41,246 nucleotides of DNA from Streptomyces wedmorensis (GTDB taxonomy: Bacteria; Actinomycetota; Actinomycetes; Streptomycetales; Streptomycetaceae). The notes beneath the pieces are model-generated. The model was not told where the DNA came from, did not search any database, and was given only the letters and a program-made list of their open reading frames with translations. Of this stretch, positions 30,828-41,246 are shown in pieces. Position numbers and translations under genes: made by a program. The stretch spans positions 1 to 41,246 of the forward strand of contig NZ_JNWK01000064.1 of NCBI RefSeq assembly GCF_000716445.1, given 5' to 3'. Position 1 is the stretch's first letter, and every line of letters starts with the position of its first letter.

Positions 30828-30942
30828 CACGTCCCCCAGCACCGGCGGCCGACAAAAGAGCAACCCATTAGACCAGAGTCCACCCGTTCGGCGGATCCGC
30901 CCACAGGAAGCCCACGGGAAGCCCACGGGCTGCTCCGGGAAG

Positions 30943-30978
30943 CCCACAGGGCCCCTCCCGGAGGAGGGGCCCTGTGGG
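30943..30978. terminator. Terminator of purH
   Basis: A perfect 16-bp stem (30943-30958 with 30963-30978) with a CGGA loop lies eight bases from the purH stop. Repeats of AAGCCCAC precede it (about 30908, 30919, 30940). Confidence 0.88.
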
Positions 30979-30985
30979 ATCACTC

Positions 30986-32525
<1,540 letters not shown>

Positions 32526-32551
<26 letters not shown>

Positions 32552-33155
32552 GAACCTTTCGTCCCTCAATGCGATAGCCGTGCCGGGCGAGGCGCCCCAC
32601 GACGTCGACGAGCAGCGAGCGCTCGACTTCCTTGATGCGCTCGTGGAGAGCGTCTTCATCGTCCTCGTCCCGCACCTCGACCACGCCCTGGGCGATGATC
32701 GGGCCGGTGTCGACACCGTCGTCGACGAAGTGGACGGTGCATCCGGTGACCTTCGCGCCGTACGCGAGGGCGTCGCGCACTCCGTGGGCACCGGGAAAAC
32801 TGGGCAGCAGGGCCGGGTGGGTGTTGACCACGCGGCCGTCGAAGCGGGCGAGGAACTCCTTGCCGACGATCTTCATGAAGCCGGCCGAGACGACGAGGTC
32901 CGGCTCGTGGGCGGCGGTGGCCTCGGTCAGGGCGCGGTCCCACTCCTCGCGGGTGGCGTGGTCCTTGACCCGGCACACGTAGGTGGGCAGCCCGGCGCGC
33001 TCGGCGCGCTCCAGGCCGACGATGCCGTCGCGGTCGGCACCGACGGCGACGACCTCCGCTCCGTACCCCTCGGGGTCGGCGGCGATGGCGTCGAGGAGGG
33101 CCTGCAGATTGGTACCGGACCCGGAGACCAGGACGACGAGGCGGGCGGCAGCCAC
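32526..33155 (-). CDS. purN: Phosphoribosylglycinamide formyltransferase
   Basis: This 209-residue enzyme transfers a formyl group from 10-formyl-THF to GAR in purine synthesis. Motifs: S-G-S-G-T-N-L-Q near residue 11 for phosphate binding, the catalytic [12 protein letters not shown] stretch near 107, and [10 protein letters not shown] near 145. GTG 33155 gives a start ([14 protein letters not shown]) usual for the family; the Shine-Dalgarno is weak. It overlaps purH by 26 bp, forming a purNH operon. A dyad at 33178-33195 sits 25-40 bp upstream. Confidence 0.95.
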
Positions 33156-33177
33156 TGGGTCACTACTTTCCGTGGTG

Positions 33178-33195
33178 TTTGTACGGTCGTACGAA
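33178..33195. promoter_or_regulatory. Candidate operator upstream of purN
   Basis: TTTGTACGGTCGTACGAA is an 18-bp dyad (TTxGTACG-N2-CGTACxAA, one mismatch per arm). Its position just upstream of purN fits a repressor site. Confidence 0.45.
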
Positions 33196-33408
33196 CGAAT
33201 CGTGCCCCTCGATACGGGGAACCCTACGAATGGCTCGACCGTCAGCAACGATACCGGCACACGGGACGGCCCCCACGGGACGGGGGCGGAGCAGGGCGGT
33301 AGCGTCAGGGTCCGACGCCTGGCGATCAGCGCAGAGCGGCGGACGAGACAGCAGTGGAGACCACGGATGCGGCCGTGGTCGCGACGACAGAGGGAAGACG
33401 TTCAGCAG

Positions 33409-34203
33409 ATGCCGGAACGCCAGTCCACGAACGACGACAACCCGTTCGCACCGCCGCCCGAGGGGCGCCCCGACCAGCCGTGGCAGCCGCGGCGGCCGGA
33501 GGGTTCGGACGACGACGCGTCCGGGAGCCCGGACGCGTCGGGCCCGTCCGACGGCCGCTGGAGCCCGCGCCAGCCCGGCCCCTCGACGGACGGCTTCGGT
33601 CGCGGTCCGGAGCGGCAGGGCGGCGGCCAGGGCGGACCGGAGGGCGGTCCCGGCCAGAGCGGGCCCGGGCGTCAGGGGCTCCGCTGGGACCCGACGGACC
33701 CGGCGCAGCGGCGGGCGCGGTACGCGATCCTCGCGGGCATGTGGGCCTTCTTCTTCGCCATCTTCGACATCCCGGAGCTGGCCCTGCTGCTCGGCGCCCT
33801 CGGCCTCTACTGGGCGATCAGCTCCCTCCGCGCCAAGCCGAAGCCGGCGGCCGATCTGTCGCCGACATCACAGCCGGCGTCCCAGGCCTCGGGACAGGTC
33901 CCCGGCCAGGTCCAGGGTCGGACCGGCGGAACGGCCCCCGGTCAGGGGCCGCTGCCGGGTCAGGCCTCCGGGCAGGGCGCGTCCGCGGCGGGCGCCCCGC
34001 TCCGCTCGATGCGCACGGCCGCGATCAGCGGTCTGGTCGCGGCGAGCGTCGCCCTGATGATCGTCGCGGTCGGCTTCACCATGCAGGTCGTCTACCGCGA
34101 CTTCTACGAGTGCCGTGACGACGCCCTCACCCACGCGGGCCAGCTCGCCTGCAACGACCTCCTCCCCAAGCCGCTGCGCGCGGGCTTCGGCGTCCGGGAG
34201 TAG
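33409..34203 (+). CDS. Membrane protein with long Gly/Pro/Gln-rich N-terminal region
   Basis: This 264-residue protein starts at ATG 33409 (M-P-E-R-Q); ATG 33367 is an alternative with GTGGAGA well spaced before it. Residues 1-95 are disordered, rich in Pro, Gly, Arg, Asp and Gln. Two hydrophobic segments follow at about 105-122 and 123-142, joined by D-I-P-E. A second Gly/Gln/Pro-rich segment comes next (145-200), then a span at about 207-228. The short outside end has two Cys (about 236 and 247), which could pair. No family is clear to me. It diverges from purN and converges on the DUF6350 gene. Confidence 0.78.
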   Translation: MPERQSTNDDNPFAPPPEGRPDQPWQPRRPEGSDDDASGSPDASGPSDGRWSPRQPGPSTDGFGRGPERQGGGQGGPEGGPGQSGPGRQGLRWDPTDPAQRRARYAILAGMWAFFFAIFDIPELALLLGALGLYWAISSLRAKPKPAADLSPTSQPASQASGQVPGQVQGRTGGTAPGQGPLPGQASGQGASAAGAPLRSMRTAAISGLVAASVALMIVAVGFTMQVVYRDFYECRDDALTHAGQLACNDLLPKPLRAGFGVRE

Positions 34204-34208
34204 CGCGC

Positions 34209-35861
34209 TCAGGGGGTGTCCGCGGGCGGCGGGACCTCCGGCTCGACGGTGGCCCGAGCAGGGCCGGCAGCCCGCTCCGGCGTGCCGTCGGAGGACGGGG
34301 CCGGGGGCCGGACCGGGTCGAGGTCCGGGGGGACGGCCGAGGGCCGGGCCGAGGCCCGGAGCGGGATCGGGGGCGAGGGCTCCCAGGCCGCCGGGAGGTA
34401 GTCGTACGGCTCGTAGCCGGAGTCGTCGTCGAGGTCGGCGAGGTCCTGAGCCGCGGCTTCTGCACCGCGGGGCCGGTCCGCGGAGGACTTCCGGCCCGCG
34501 ACCCCGGCCGACCGGCCCGGGGTGGAGGCGCCGGAGGACGCGGTGCGGGCCGACCGGCCCGGGGTGGAGGCGCCGGAGGACGCGGTGCGGGCCGGGATGC
34601 CGCTCGCCGCGGCGGGGCCCGGCACGGACGCGCCGCCGGACGCGGGGGCCGACACCGGCAGGTTCTTCGGGCGCGGGACGCGACGGCCCCAGGCCCGTAC
34701 CGCAAGCGTCGTGGGGACGCCGAGACAGGCGCCCCAGAGCACCGTCGCGGCGCCCGCCTGCCACCAGACGGGACCGAAGGCCGAGAGCCGGCCGCTGCCG
34801 AGCGGGCCGCCCGCGGCGGCGGCGAGGACCGCGACGGCCGCCCCGCAGCCCCAGGCGGCGCCCAGGGCCGTGAGGGCGGCGTCCCGGGCCGCCCAGGTCC
34901 GCGCCGCACGGCCCACGCGCCCGCCCTGGACGGCGGCGGCGGCCAGCGGGGCGGCGACGGCCAGCCAGTGGACCCAGGTGCCGCGCCCCTCGGCGGGCAG
35001 TGCGGCCAGCAGCGGGAAGGGCGGTACGGCGGGGTCGCCGACGAGGCCGAACGGGGTCGCGAGGGCGCCCGTGCCGAGGGTGAAGCCCGGCCCGAGCCCG
35101 TACGCGGCCCCCCAGACGGCCGTGTTCGGCAGCAGCGCCAGGACCAGCAGCAGGACGGCCACGCGCCCGGACCACTCCCCCGCGAGGCCCGTGAAGACCG
35201 CCTGGGCCTCTCCCGCGTGCCAGGCCAGCGAGACGGCCGCTGCGACCGCTCCGCCGCCGAGCAGCGTGACGAGTCCGAGCCCGGCCGCGCGCAGGGCGGC
35301 GGCCGTGTGCCGCCCGCCGGGGAGAGGGCGGCCGAGCGCCGTCCAGACCCCGGCCCCCGCCGCGCCCACGACGACGCCGGGCAGCCAGAGCCCGGCCGTG
35401 ATCAGGTCGGCCGCCAGCGGGCCGCTCTCGCTGTAGACCACGATCACGGCCGCGACCAGCAGGTACCCACCGGCGACCGACGCCACGGCGCCGCTCGCCG
35501 AGGTGCGCGGACGGCCGTCCCCGTCCGCCGCGTCGAGGGTGTCGCGGGCGGCCCGGTGGACGAGCCAGACGGGCAGGGCGACGAGGAGCATCGGGACGAC
35601 GCCGAGGGGCGCGGGCAGGCCCGACAGGGTGTCCGTGCGGACCAGGTCCACCCCGTGGGCGAGCAGCCAGAGTCCGGCGGCCAGGTGCAGCACTCCGCCG
35701 GGGCCGCCGTCGGGGTACGGGGAGCTGATCCAGGCCGCGGTCACCAGGACCGCGAGCCCGCCGAGGCCGAGCCCGGCGGCGACCCCGCCGCGGACGCAGG
35801 CGGTGGCGAGCGCGGCGGAACGGCCGCCCTGGACCAGGGGGTGCTCGGTCACGTGGGTCAC
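34209..35861 (-). CDS. DUF6350 membrane protein
   Basis: This 550-residue protein has about ten to eleven membrane segments in residues 20-385, then a 160-residue Pro/Ala/Ser-rich cytoplasmic tail. The core pattern fits DUF6350, sometimes named a PerM-like cell division protein in actinobacteria; that role rests on mycobacterial work and is not proven here. Family-type blocks include S-L-A-W-H-A-G near 230 and A-A-Y-G-L-G-P-G-F near 275. The tail contains an exact 14-residue duplication. GTG 35861 is the chosen start; GTG 35852 is possible. It diverges from the XRE/sigma-like gene. Confidence 0.82.
   Translation of the reverse strand: MTHVTEHPLVQGGRSAALATACVRGGVAAGLGLGGLAVLVTAAWISSPYPDGGPGGVLHLAAGLWLLAHGVDLVRTDTLSGLPAPLGVVPMLLVALPVWLVHRAARDTLDAADGDGRPRTSASGAVASVAGGYLLVAAVIVVYSESGPLAADLITAGLWLPGVVVGAAGAGVWTALGRPLPGGRHTAAALRAAGLGLVTLLGGGAVAAAVSLAWHAGEAQAVFTGLAGEWSGRVAVLLLVLALLPNTAVWGAAYGLGPGFTLGTGALATPFGLVGDPAVPPFPLLAALPAEGRGTWVHWLAVAAPLAAAAVQGGRVGRAARTWAARDAALTALGAAWGCGAAVAVLAAAAGGPLGSGRLSAFGPVWWQAGAATVLWGACLGVPTTLAVRAWGRRVPRPKNLPVSAPASGGASVPGPAAASGIPARTASSGASTPGRSARTASSGASTPGRSAGVAGRKSSADRPRGAEAAAQDLADLDDDSGYEPYDYLPAAWEPSPPIPLRASARPSAVPPDLDPVRPPAPSSDGTPERAAGPARATVEPEVPPPADTP
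34508..34593. repeat. Exact 42-bp tandem duplication in the DUF6350 tail
   Basis: The 42-bp unit at 34510-34551 is repeated at once at 34552-34593. It keeps frame and adds a second copy of the 14-residue [18 protein letters not shown] segment. Confidence 0.88.
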
Positions 35862-35914
35862 GGGATCATGCTGCCAACGACACGCGCTTTTGCGACGTAA
35901 CAGGCAAAGTTCCG

Positions 35915-35943
35915 TTGTGTCGCTCAAGATACGTTTATGTACT
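35915..35943 (+). promoter_or_regulatory. AT-rich promoter region of the XRE/sigma-like gene
   Basis: TTGTGT (35915-35920) and TGTACT (35938-35943) are 17 bp apart inside an unusually AT-rich stretch (35881-35945) between divergent genes. Confidence 0.3.
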
Positions 35944-35980
35944 TTTCCGCCCAGAGAAGCGCTGCGGGAGGTCGACACCG

Positions 35981-37393
35981 ATGAGCCGGAGCACCGCGGA
36001 TTCCGCCCCCTCCGACACCCTGCCGCCCCCGAAGGAGCGGCGCAGGTTGCGCGAGGCCCTCGCTCTCAGCGAGGAGCAGGTCGCCGAGGCCATGGGCGTC
36101 ACGAAGGCCACGATCAAGGCCTGGGAGACCGGGCGCTCCGCGCCCCGCGGCCGCAAGCGCGAGGCGTACGCGAAGCTGCTCGGCGCGTGCGACGAGCACG
36201 ACGCACCCTCCGCTCCGGAGCCCCAGGGGCCCGCGCCGACCCCCACGACGGAGTCCACCCGGACGGCCGCGCGCGCCCCGGAGGCGACCGGCGCCGGCAC
36301 CGGCACCGGCACCGGCACCACGACGCCGGGCACGACGCCGAAGCCGGCCGGCACCCCGGCCGCGACCGGCGGCCCGGCCACGCCGCTCACCGCCTCGCCC
36401 AACGTTCGCCCGAAGGCCGCGGTGAAGCGGGCCGCCAAACCGCCGAAGGCCCCGTCCCCCGCCCCCGCGATCGCCCCCTGGCCCGCCCGCAAAGCCACCC
36501 AGAGGCCGCAGGAGCGCCTGAAACCGGTGGCGGCGGAGGAGACCCGGCCGGTGCCCGCACCGGAGGCCCCGGCGGCCGCTCCCGCGGTGCCGGGCCTCAC
36601 TCCCGAGGAGGCGTTCGACGCCCTCTACGCGTACGCCGGACCCGGCCTCGTCCACCAGACCTATCTGCTCACCGGGCGCCGGCGGCTCTCCCGCGAGGCC
36701 GTCGAGCACGCCTTCCACCACGCCTGGGACCACTGGCCCGAGGTCGCCGTCGACGCCGATCCGGTGGGCTGGGTGCGGGCGGCGGCGTACGAGTACGCCC
36801 TCTCCCCGTGGCACCGGCTGCGCCGCGCCCACAAGCACCCCGACACCCCGCCGACCGAGGCGAGCCGGCGGACCCTGCTCGGCGCGCTCCTCGAACTCCC
36901 GCCGGCGTACCGCCGAACCGTCCTGCTCTACGACGGACTCGGCCTCGACCTGCCCGAGACGGCGGCCGAGACCGAGGCGAGCACCCCCGCCGCCGCCAAC
37001 CGGCTGCTGCACGCCCGCACCGTCCTCGGGCAGCGGATCCCCGAGCTCGCCGAACCCGAGGCACTGCAGCGGCGGCTGAGCGAGCTGGTCGCGGAGGCCC
37101 CGACGGCGACCCTCCCGGCCGCCCGCACCGTCCGGTCGGGCAGCGAGCGGCGGGGCCGCACCTGGGTGCGGGCGGTGCTCGGGGTGACGGCGGTCCTCAT
37201 CGGCGTCACGGGTTTCGCGGCCGCGACCGCGCCGACCCACTACATCCCGGTCAACGCCCCCGGCGAGACCGTCAACGGGGTGCCGGTGCGCGGCGGCCCC
37301 CAGAAGCTCCGCCCCGAGGACCTGGAACTCCGCGACAGGCTGCGCTCCGAGCCCCACCCGGGCCCCGAACGCCTGGTCCCGACGACCGAGTAG
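35981..37393 (+). CDS. Fusion of XRE helix-turn-helix, sigma-70-like domain and C-terminal membrane anchor
   Basis: This 470-residue protein starts with ATG 35981 behind GGAGGT. Residues 18-70 are a helix-turn-helix ([19 protein letters not shown], then [10 protein letters not shown]). Residues 75-205 are a Pro/Ala/Thr linker with a G-T repeat. Residues 206-360 look like sigma regions 2 and 4: [25 protein letters not shown], then [17 protein letters not shown] and a helix pair ending in A-N-R-L-L-H-A-R. A span lies at about 403-422, then a short outside tail. The sigma-like part lacks a clear basic recognition helix, so it may regulate rather than start transcription. Confidence 0.82.
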   Translation: MSRSTADSAPSDTLPPPKERRRLREALALSEEQVAEAMGVTKATIKAWETGRSAPRGRKREAYAKLLGACDEHDAPSAPEPQGPAPTPTTESTRTAARAPEATGAGTGTGTGTTTPGTTPKPAGTPAATGGPATPLTASPNVRPKAAVKRAAKPPKAPSPAPAIAPWPARKATQRPQERLKPVAAEETRPVPAPEAPAAAPAVPGLTPEEAFDALYAYAGPGLVHQTYLLTGRRRLSREAVEHAFHHAWDHWPEVAVDADPVGWVRAAAYEYALSPWHRLRRAHKHPDTPPTEASRRTLLGALLELPPAYRRTVLLYDGLGLDLPETAAETEASTPAAANRLLHARTVLGQRIPELAEPEALQRRLSELVAEAPTATLPAARTVRSGSERRGRTWVRAVLGVTAVLIGVTGFAAATAPTHYIPVNAPGETVNGVPVRGGPQKLRPEDLELRDRLRSEPHPGPERLVPTTE

Positions 37394-37398
37394 CCGCC

Positions 37399-37458
37399 GT
37401 ACGCGAAAGGGCCCCGCCCTCGCCCGGATGTCCGGGCGGGGGCGGGGCCCTCGCGTAC
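37399..37458. terminator. Bidirectional terminator at the sucD end
   Basis: GGGCCCCGCCC (37409-37419) pairs with GGGCGGGGCCC (37440-37450). An outer TACGCGA/TCGCGTA pairing and an inner CCCGG/CCGGG hairpin extend it. It serves the convergent genes ending at 37393 and 37473. Confidence 0.92.
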
Positions 37459-37472
37459 AGCTACCGCTGGTG

Positions 37473-38357
37473 TCAGCCCGCGAGGATCGCGCGCGCCAGC
37501 TTGGCCGTCTCGGTCGGCGTCTTGCCGACCTTGACGCCCGCGGCCTCAAGGGCCTCCTTCTTCGCCTGGGCGGTGCCGGAGGAGCCGGAGACGATGGCGC
37601 CGGCGTGGCCCATGGTCTTGCCCTCGGGCGCGGTGAAGCCCGCGACGTAGCCGACGACCGGCTTGGTGACGTTCGCCTTGATGAAGTCGGCCGCACGCTC
37701 CTCGGCGTCGCCGCCGATCTCACCGATCATGACGATCAGGTCGGTGTCGGGGTCCGCCTCGAACGCCGCGAGGGCGTCGATGTGCGTGGTGCCGATGACC
37801 GGGTCGCCACCGATGCCGACGGCGGACGAGAAGCCGATGTCACGGAGCTCGTACATCATCTGGTACGTCAGCGTGCCGGACTTCGAGACCAGGCCGATGC
37901 GGCCCGGCTTCGTGATGTCGCCCGGGATGATGCCGGCGTTGGACTGGCCCGGGGTGATGAGACCGGGGCAGTTCGGGCCGATGATGCGGGTCTTGTTGCC
38001 CTTCGCCTGCGCGTACGCCCAGAAGGCGGCGGAGTCGTGGACCGCGATGCCCTCGGTGATGACGACGGCGAGGGGGATCTCGGCGTCGATCGCCTCGACC
38101 ACGGCGGCCTTCGCGAAGGCCGGCGGGACGAAGAGGACCGAGACGTTGGCGCCGGTCTCCTTCATCGCCTCGGCGACGGAGCCGAAGACCGGGACCTCGG
38201 TGCCGTCGAAGTCGACGGTCGTGCCGGCCTTGCGCGGGTTCACGCCGCCGACGATGTTGGTGCCGTCACCCAGCATGAGCTTGGTGTGCTTCATGCCCGT
38301 GGCACCGGTCATGCCCTGGACGATGACCTTGCTGTCCTTGGTCAGGAAGATAGCCAT
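37473..38357 (-). CDS. sucD: Succinate--CoA ligase, alpha subunit
   Basis: This 294-residue subunit works with SucC to convert succinyl-CoA to succinate with formation of ATP or GTP in the TCA cycle. The CoA-binding Rossmann part has V-Q-G-M-T-G-A-T-G near 13, and [12 protein letters not shown] lies near 126. The phosphorylated histidine is His251 in [13 protein letters not shown] 38357 is 19 bp after the sucC stop, so the two form one operon. Confidence 0.97.
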   Translation of the reverse strand: MAIFLTKDSKVIVQGMTGATGMKHTKLMLGDGTNIVGGVNPRKAGTTVDFDGTEVPVFGSVAEAMKETGANVSVLFVPPAFAKAAVVEAIDAEIPLAVVITEGIAVHDSAAFWAYAQAKGNKTRIIGPNCPGLITPGQSNAGIIPGDITKPGRIGLVSKSGTLTYQMMYELRDIGFSSAVGIGGDPVIGTTHIDALAAFEADPDTDLIVMIGEIGGDAEERAADFIKANVTKPVVGYVAGFTAPEGKTMGHAGAIVSGSSGTAQAKKEALEAAGVKVGKTPTETAKLARAILAG

Positions 38358-38376
38358 GGTGTTCTGACCTCGTCCC

Positions 38377-39555
38377 TTACTTCGCAGCCGCGAGCTCGGC
38401 GGCCTTGTCGGCCGCGCCGTCCATGGTGTCCACGCGCTGCACGAGCGGGTGGTTCGCGTCCGACAGGATCTTGCGACCCAGCTCCGCGTTGTTGCCGTCG
38501 AGGCGCACGACCAGCGGCTTGGTGACCTCTTCGCCCTTGGAGGCGAGGAGCTCCAGGGCCTGGACGATGCCGTTGGCGACCTCGTCACAGGCGGTGATGC
38601 CGCCGAAGACGTTGACGAACACGGACTTGACGTCCGGGTCGCCCAGGATGATCTCCAGGCCGTTCGCCATGACCTCGGCGGAGGCGCCGCCACCGATGTC
38701 GAGGAAGTTGGCCGGCTTCACGCCGCCGTGGTTCTCACCGGCGTACGCGACGACGTCCAGGGTCGACATGACCAGACCGGCACCGTTACCGATGATGCCG
38801 ACCTCGCCCTCGAGCTTGACGTAGTTGAGGTTCTTGGCCTTGGCGGCAGCCTCGAGCGGGTTGGCTGCGGCCTTGTCCTCGAGCGCCTCGTGGTCGGGCT
38901 GACGGAAGTCGGCGTTCTCGTCGAGAGACACCTTGCCGTCCAGGGCCAGGATGCGGCCGTCCTTGGTCTTCACCAGCGGGTTGACCTCGACGAGGAGCGC
39001 GTCCTCGGCGACGAAGGTCTTCCACAGGGTCACCAGGGCCTCGGCGACACCCTCGGCCACGTCGGCCGGGAACTTCGCCAGGGCCACGATCTCGCGGGCC
39101 TTCTCGATGTCGACGCCGTCGACGGCGTTGACCGGGACCTTCGCGAGGGCCTCGGGGGTCTTCTCCGCGACCTCCTCGATGTCCATGCCGCCCTGCACCG
39201 ATGCCATCGCGAGGAAGGTGCGGTTGGTGCGGTCGAGGAGGTACGAGACGTAGTACTCCGCCTCGATCTCCGGGGACAGCTCGGCGATCATCACCTTGTG
39301 GACCGTGTGGCCCTTGATGTCCATCCCGAGGATGTCCGTCGCGCGGGCGACGGCCTCGTCCGGGTTCGCCGCCAGCTTCACGCCGCCGGCCTTGCCGCGG
39401 CCACCGACCTTCACCTGCGCCTTGACGACCGACTTGCCGCCAAGACGCTCGGTGGCCTCGCGCGCCGCCTCAGGCGTGTCGATGACTTCACCGGCCAGCA
39501 CCGGTACACCGTGCTTGGCGAAGAGGTCCCTCGCCTGGTACTCGAACAGGTCCAC
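38377..39555 (-). CDS. sucC: Succinate--CoA ligase, beta subunit
   Basis: This 392-residue subunit holds the ATP-grasp nucleotide site and part of the active site. Its start, [12 protein letters not shown], is typical. [16 protein letters not shown] (near 45-60) is the ATP-grasp loop, and the G-G-x-x-x-C-D-E-V-A stretch near 327 belongs to the ligase domain. GTG 39555 has GGGACGG about 7-9 bases before it. Dyads upstream (39621-39636 and 39734-39747) may be regulator sites. Confidence 0.97.
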   Translation of the reverse strand: MDLFEYQARDLFAKHGVPVLAGEVIDTPEAAREATERLGGKSVVKAQVKVGGRGKAGGVKLAANPDEAVARATDILGMDIKGHTVHKVMIAELSPEIEAEYYVSYLLDRTNRTFLAMASVQGGMDIEEVAEKTPEALAKVPVNAVDGVDIEKAREIVALAKFPADVAEGVAEALVTLWKTFVAEDALLVEVNPLVKTKDGRILALDGKVSLDENADFRQPDHEALEDKAAANPLEAAAKAKNLNYVKLEGEVGIIGNGAGLVMSTLDVVAYAGENHGGVKPANFLDIGGGASAEVMANGLEIILGDPDVKSVFVNVFGGITACDEVANGIVQALELLASKGEEVTKPLVVRLDGNNAELGRKILSDANHPLVQRVDTMDGAADKAAELAAAK

Positions 39556-39620
39556 GCGCGTCCGTCCCTTTTCTGATGATCGCGGTTCGTTGTCTGCGTG
39601 GGCGTGCCGCGAAGGGCAAC

Positions 39621-39636
39621 GTGACTGCGCTGTCAC
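39621..39636 (-). promoter_or_regulatory. Dyad upstream of sucC
   Basis: GTGACTGCGCTGTCAC is a perfect 5-bp dyad with a 6-bp spacer, 66-81 bp before the sucC start. It has the look of a regulator site, but the spacing is two bases longer than a standard Crp box. Confidence 0.4.
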
Positions 39637-39733
39637 AAGGGAGGCGTGCACGGAGTCCGTGGACGCGGCATGTCCGTCTCGCAGGTTATCCCCGTGGGAC
39701 GTAGGTCCCTAAATCGCAGGTCACAACCGAGCG

Positions 39734-39747
39734 GTGATCCGGGTCAC
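39734..39747 (-). promoter_or_regulatory. Crp-like site upstream of sucCD
   Basis: GTGATCCGGGTCAC has GTGA-N6-TCAC, the core of a Crp/cAMP receptor site, and an extra A after the right arm on the plus strand. It lies 179-192 bp before the sucC start. Confidence 0.45.
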
Positions 39748-40008
39748 AGAACGTAGGGAACACGGGGCGGTCCGTAGGGGGTCCCGGGTACCGACGTGCG
39801 GCGTTCGCGGCAGGCGGGGCCTGGCCTCCGGGCCCCTCACGACGCGCCCGGATCCGGGGTGAGGGCCGCTCGGGCCCTTGTGTGATATAGGACTCAGTCG
39901 CCTCTCACACACCCGTGCGGGTGGTCCGCCGGCTGCGGATTCCGCACCCGCGGGGGTGGTGCCGGGTTGCGGATTCCGTACCCGGGGCCGCTCGCGGCGT
40001 GGTAGCGG
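39748..40008. other. Noncoding region between sucC and the VWA gene
   Basis: No gene is supported here. It holds a hairpin, 39831-39840 with 39859-39867 (one bulge); GTGTGA/TCACAC (39880-39885, 39905-39910) around a TATAG sequence; and two copies of TGCGGATTCCG-[CT]-ACCCG (39934-39950, 39969-39984). The second copy, with CCGGGT (39962-39967) and ACCCGG (39980-39985), forms a hairpin 24 bp beyond the VWA stop and is its likely terminator. Confidence 0.5.
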
Positions 40009-41246
40009 TCAGGTCGCCGGTATCGGCAGGGGGCGCTTCTCCAGAGCCGCCGCCATGATCTCCGGGAAGAGGTCGGGGGTGCAGGCGAAGGCCGGGGCGC
40101 CGAGCTCGGCGAGCGCCGCCGCGTGGTCGCGGTCGTAGGCGGGCGCGCCCTCGTCGGAGAGCGCGAGCAGCGCCACGAACTGGACGCCCGCCGCCTTCAT
40201 CGCCGCGACCCGCTTCAGCATCTCGTCGCGGATCCCTCCCTCGTACAGGTCGCTGATGAGGACGACCACCGTGTCGGCGGGCCGGGTGATCCGGGACTGG
40301 CAGTACGCGAGCGCGCGGTTGATGTCGGTGCCGCCACCGAGCTGGGTGCCGAAGAGGACGTCGACCGGGTCGTCGAGCCGGTCGGTCAGGTCGACGACGG
40401 CGGTGTCGAAGACGACGAGCCGGGTCGCGATCGACCGCATCGAGGCGAGGACCGCACCGAAGACGGAGGCGTGGACGACGGAGGCGGCCATGGAGCCGGA
40501 CTGGTCGATGCACAGCACCACCTCCTTCTTCACCGCTTGTGAGGCGCGCCCGTGGCCGACGAGCCGCTCGGGGACGACCGTGCGGTGCTCGGGCAGGTAG
40601 TTCTTGAGGTTGGCGCGGATCGTCCGGTCCCAGTCGATGTCCCGGTGGCGGGGGCGGCTGATCCGGGCGGAACGGTCCAGCGCACCGGTGAGCGTGGCCC
40701 GGGTGCGGGTGGCCAAGCGCTTCTCCAGGTCCTCGACGACCTTCCGCACCACGGCCCGCGCGGTCTCCCTGGTCGTCTCCGGCATGGCCTTGTTCAAGGA
40801 GAGCAGGGTGCCGACGAGGTGGACGTCGGCCTCGACGGCCTCCAGCATCTCCGGCTCCAGGAGGAGCGTGGCCAGGCCGAGCCGGTCGATCGCGTCGCGC
40901 TGCATGACCTGGACGACGGAGCTGGGGAAGTACGTGCGGATGTCGCCGAGCCACCGGGCGACGGAGGGCGCCGAGGCCCCCAGCCCCGCCGACCGGTCCC
41001 GCCCCCTGCGGTCGCCGCCCTGCCCCTTGCTCTCGTACAACGCGGTGAGCGCCCCGTCCATCGCCGCGTCGGTCCCCGCCAACACCCGCCCGGTCCCGTC
41101 CGCCTCCCCTCCCCCCAGCACCAGACGCCAGCGGCGCAGACGCTCGTCGTCCACGACGCGATCCGCCGCGACGCGGCCGCCGGGACCGGTTTCGGTGTCG
41201 GGGCCGCTGGGGCTGGGGGCGGGGACGCCGGGGCTGGGGTCGGGGG
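40009..41246 (-). CDS. VWA-domain protein, start beyond the window (partial)
   Basis: At least 381 residues from GTG 41154, but the frame stays open to the window edge with a Pro/Ser/Gly-rich stretch, so the true start is probably outside. The C-terminal third is a von Willebrand A domain: the MIDAS motif D-Q-S-G-S-M followed by T-x-I-N-type T-D-I-N-R-A and I-S-D-L-Y-E-G. The middle is helical and resembles proteins of the CoxE/YehP type that work with MoxR-family AAA+ ATPases as metal-insertion or assembly helpers. Whether such an ATPase is next door cannot be seen. A hairpin follows the stop at 40009. Confidence 0.88.
   Translation of the reverse strand, partial: PDPSPGVPAPSPSGPDTETGPGGRVAADRVVDDERLRRWRLVLGGGEADGTGRVLAGTDAAMDGALTALYESKGQGGDRRGRDRSAGLGASAPSVARWLGDIRTYFPSSVVQVMQRDAIDRLGLATLLLEPEMLEAVEADVHLVGTLLSLNKAMPETTRETARAVVRKVVEDLEKRLATRTRATLTGALDRSARISRPRHRDIDWDRTIRANLKNYLPEHRTVVPERLVGHGRASQAVKKEVVLCIDQSGSMAASVVHASVFGAVLASMRSIATRLVVFDTAVVDLTDRLDDPVDVLFGTQLGGGTDINRALAYCQSRITRPADTVVVLISDLYEGGIRDEMLKRVAAMKAAGVQFVALLALSDEGAPAYDRDHAAALAELGAPAFACTPDLFPEIMAAALEKRPLPIPAT

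Noticed and set aside
30850..30890. DasR-like half site before the DUF2079 gene
   Set aside because: CTGGTCTAATGG on the minus strand matches only one arm of the DasR box and has no dyad.
39721..39912. 63-codon minus-strand frame upstream of sucC
   Set aside because: Arg/Pro/Ser-rich with no Shine-Dalgarno, and it overlaps the Crp-like site and hairpins.

Overview
This is a chromosomal segment from a Streptomyces. The evidence is very high GC with GC-biased third codon positions, many GTG starts and leaderless genes, long T-poor hairpin terminators, and a gene set (sucCD, purN-purH, folD-DUF3017, mdh, glyA, trpS) that I recall, without checking, as syntenic with the SCO4808-SCO4848 interval of S. 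coelicolor read in reverse.

Left region (1 to about 5,560) is the end of an integrated mobile element of visibly lower GC. Its hallmark is a large serine recombinase closely resembling the phiBT1 integrase by recalled sequence, lying beside a hybrid attachment site. The host gene at that site is a small integral membrane protein equivalent to SCO4848, the known phiBT1 target, cut after about 25 codons. The rest of the visible element holds small membrane proteins, a short protein resembling phage scaffolding proteins, an unrecognised 443-residue protein, a ribbon-helix-helix-like protein, a noncoding stretch dense in hairpins, and a set of iterated repeats. The other end of the element lies outside the window.

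Middle region (5,700 to 21,200) carries a D-Ala-D-Ala carboxypeptidase and a YihY-type membrane protein whose low-complexity tails overlap antisense by 200 bp; a DprE2-like reductase; a 2H phosphoesterase; trpS; an ECF sigma factor with a coupled membrane anti-sigma candidate; glyA behind a ZTP riboswitch; ornithine aminotransferase; a secreted polysaccharide deacetylase under a DasR-like operator; a glutathionylspermidine synthase-like enzyme with a small lipoprotein; a DMT-like transporter; and a MocR regulator divergent from an AhpD-like/PEP-mutase-like gene pair.

The 21,289-24,353 operon is the most unusual part. Three tightly coupled minus-strand genes encode a multi-spanning membrane protein, a 126-residue protein and a membrane-anchored protein with an extracytoplasmic domain. 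The first two share a short N-V-T-[IL]-G-x-N-N-T-V motif, at the C-terminus of one and the N-terminus of the other, that resembles RHIM-type amyloid signalling motifs. This is my best candidate for an undescribed system.

Right region (24,456 to 41,246) is central metabolism interleaved with membrane and regulatory proteins: mdh, an XRE-DUF2690 protein, DUF3017 and folD, a Gly/Pro/Tyr-rich membrane protein, a DUF2079 protein, purH and purN, a DUF6350 protein, an unusual XRE / sigma-like / single-TM fusion, sucD and sucC, and a VWA-domain protein that runs off the end. Nearly every convergent junction has a strong hairpin terminator.
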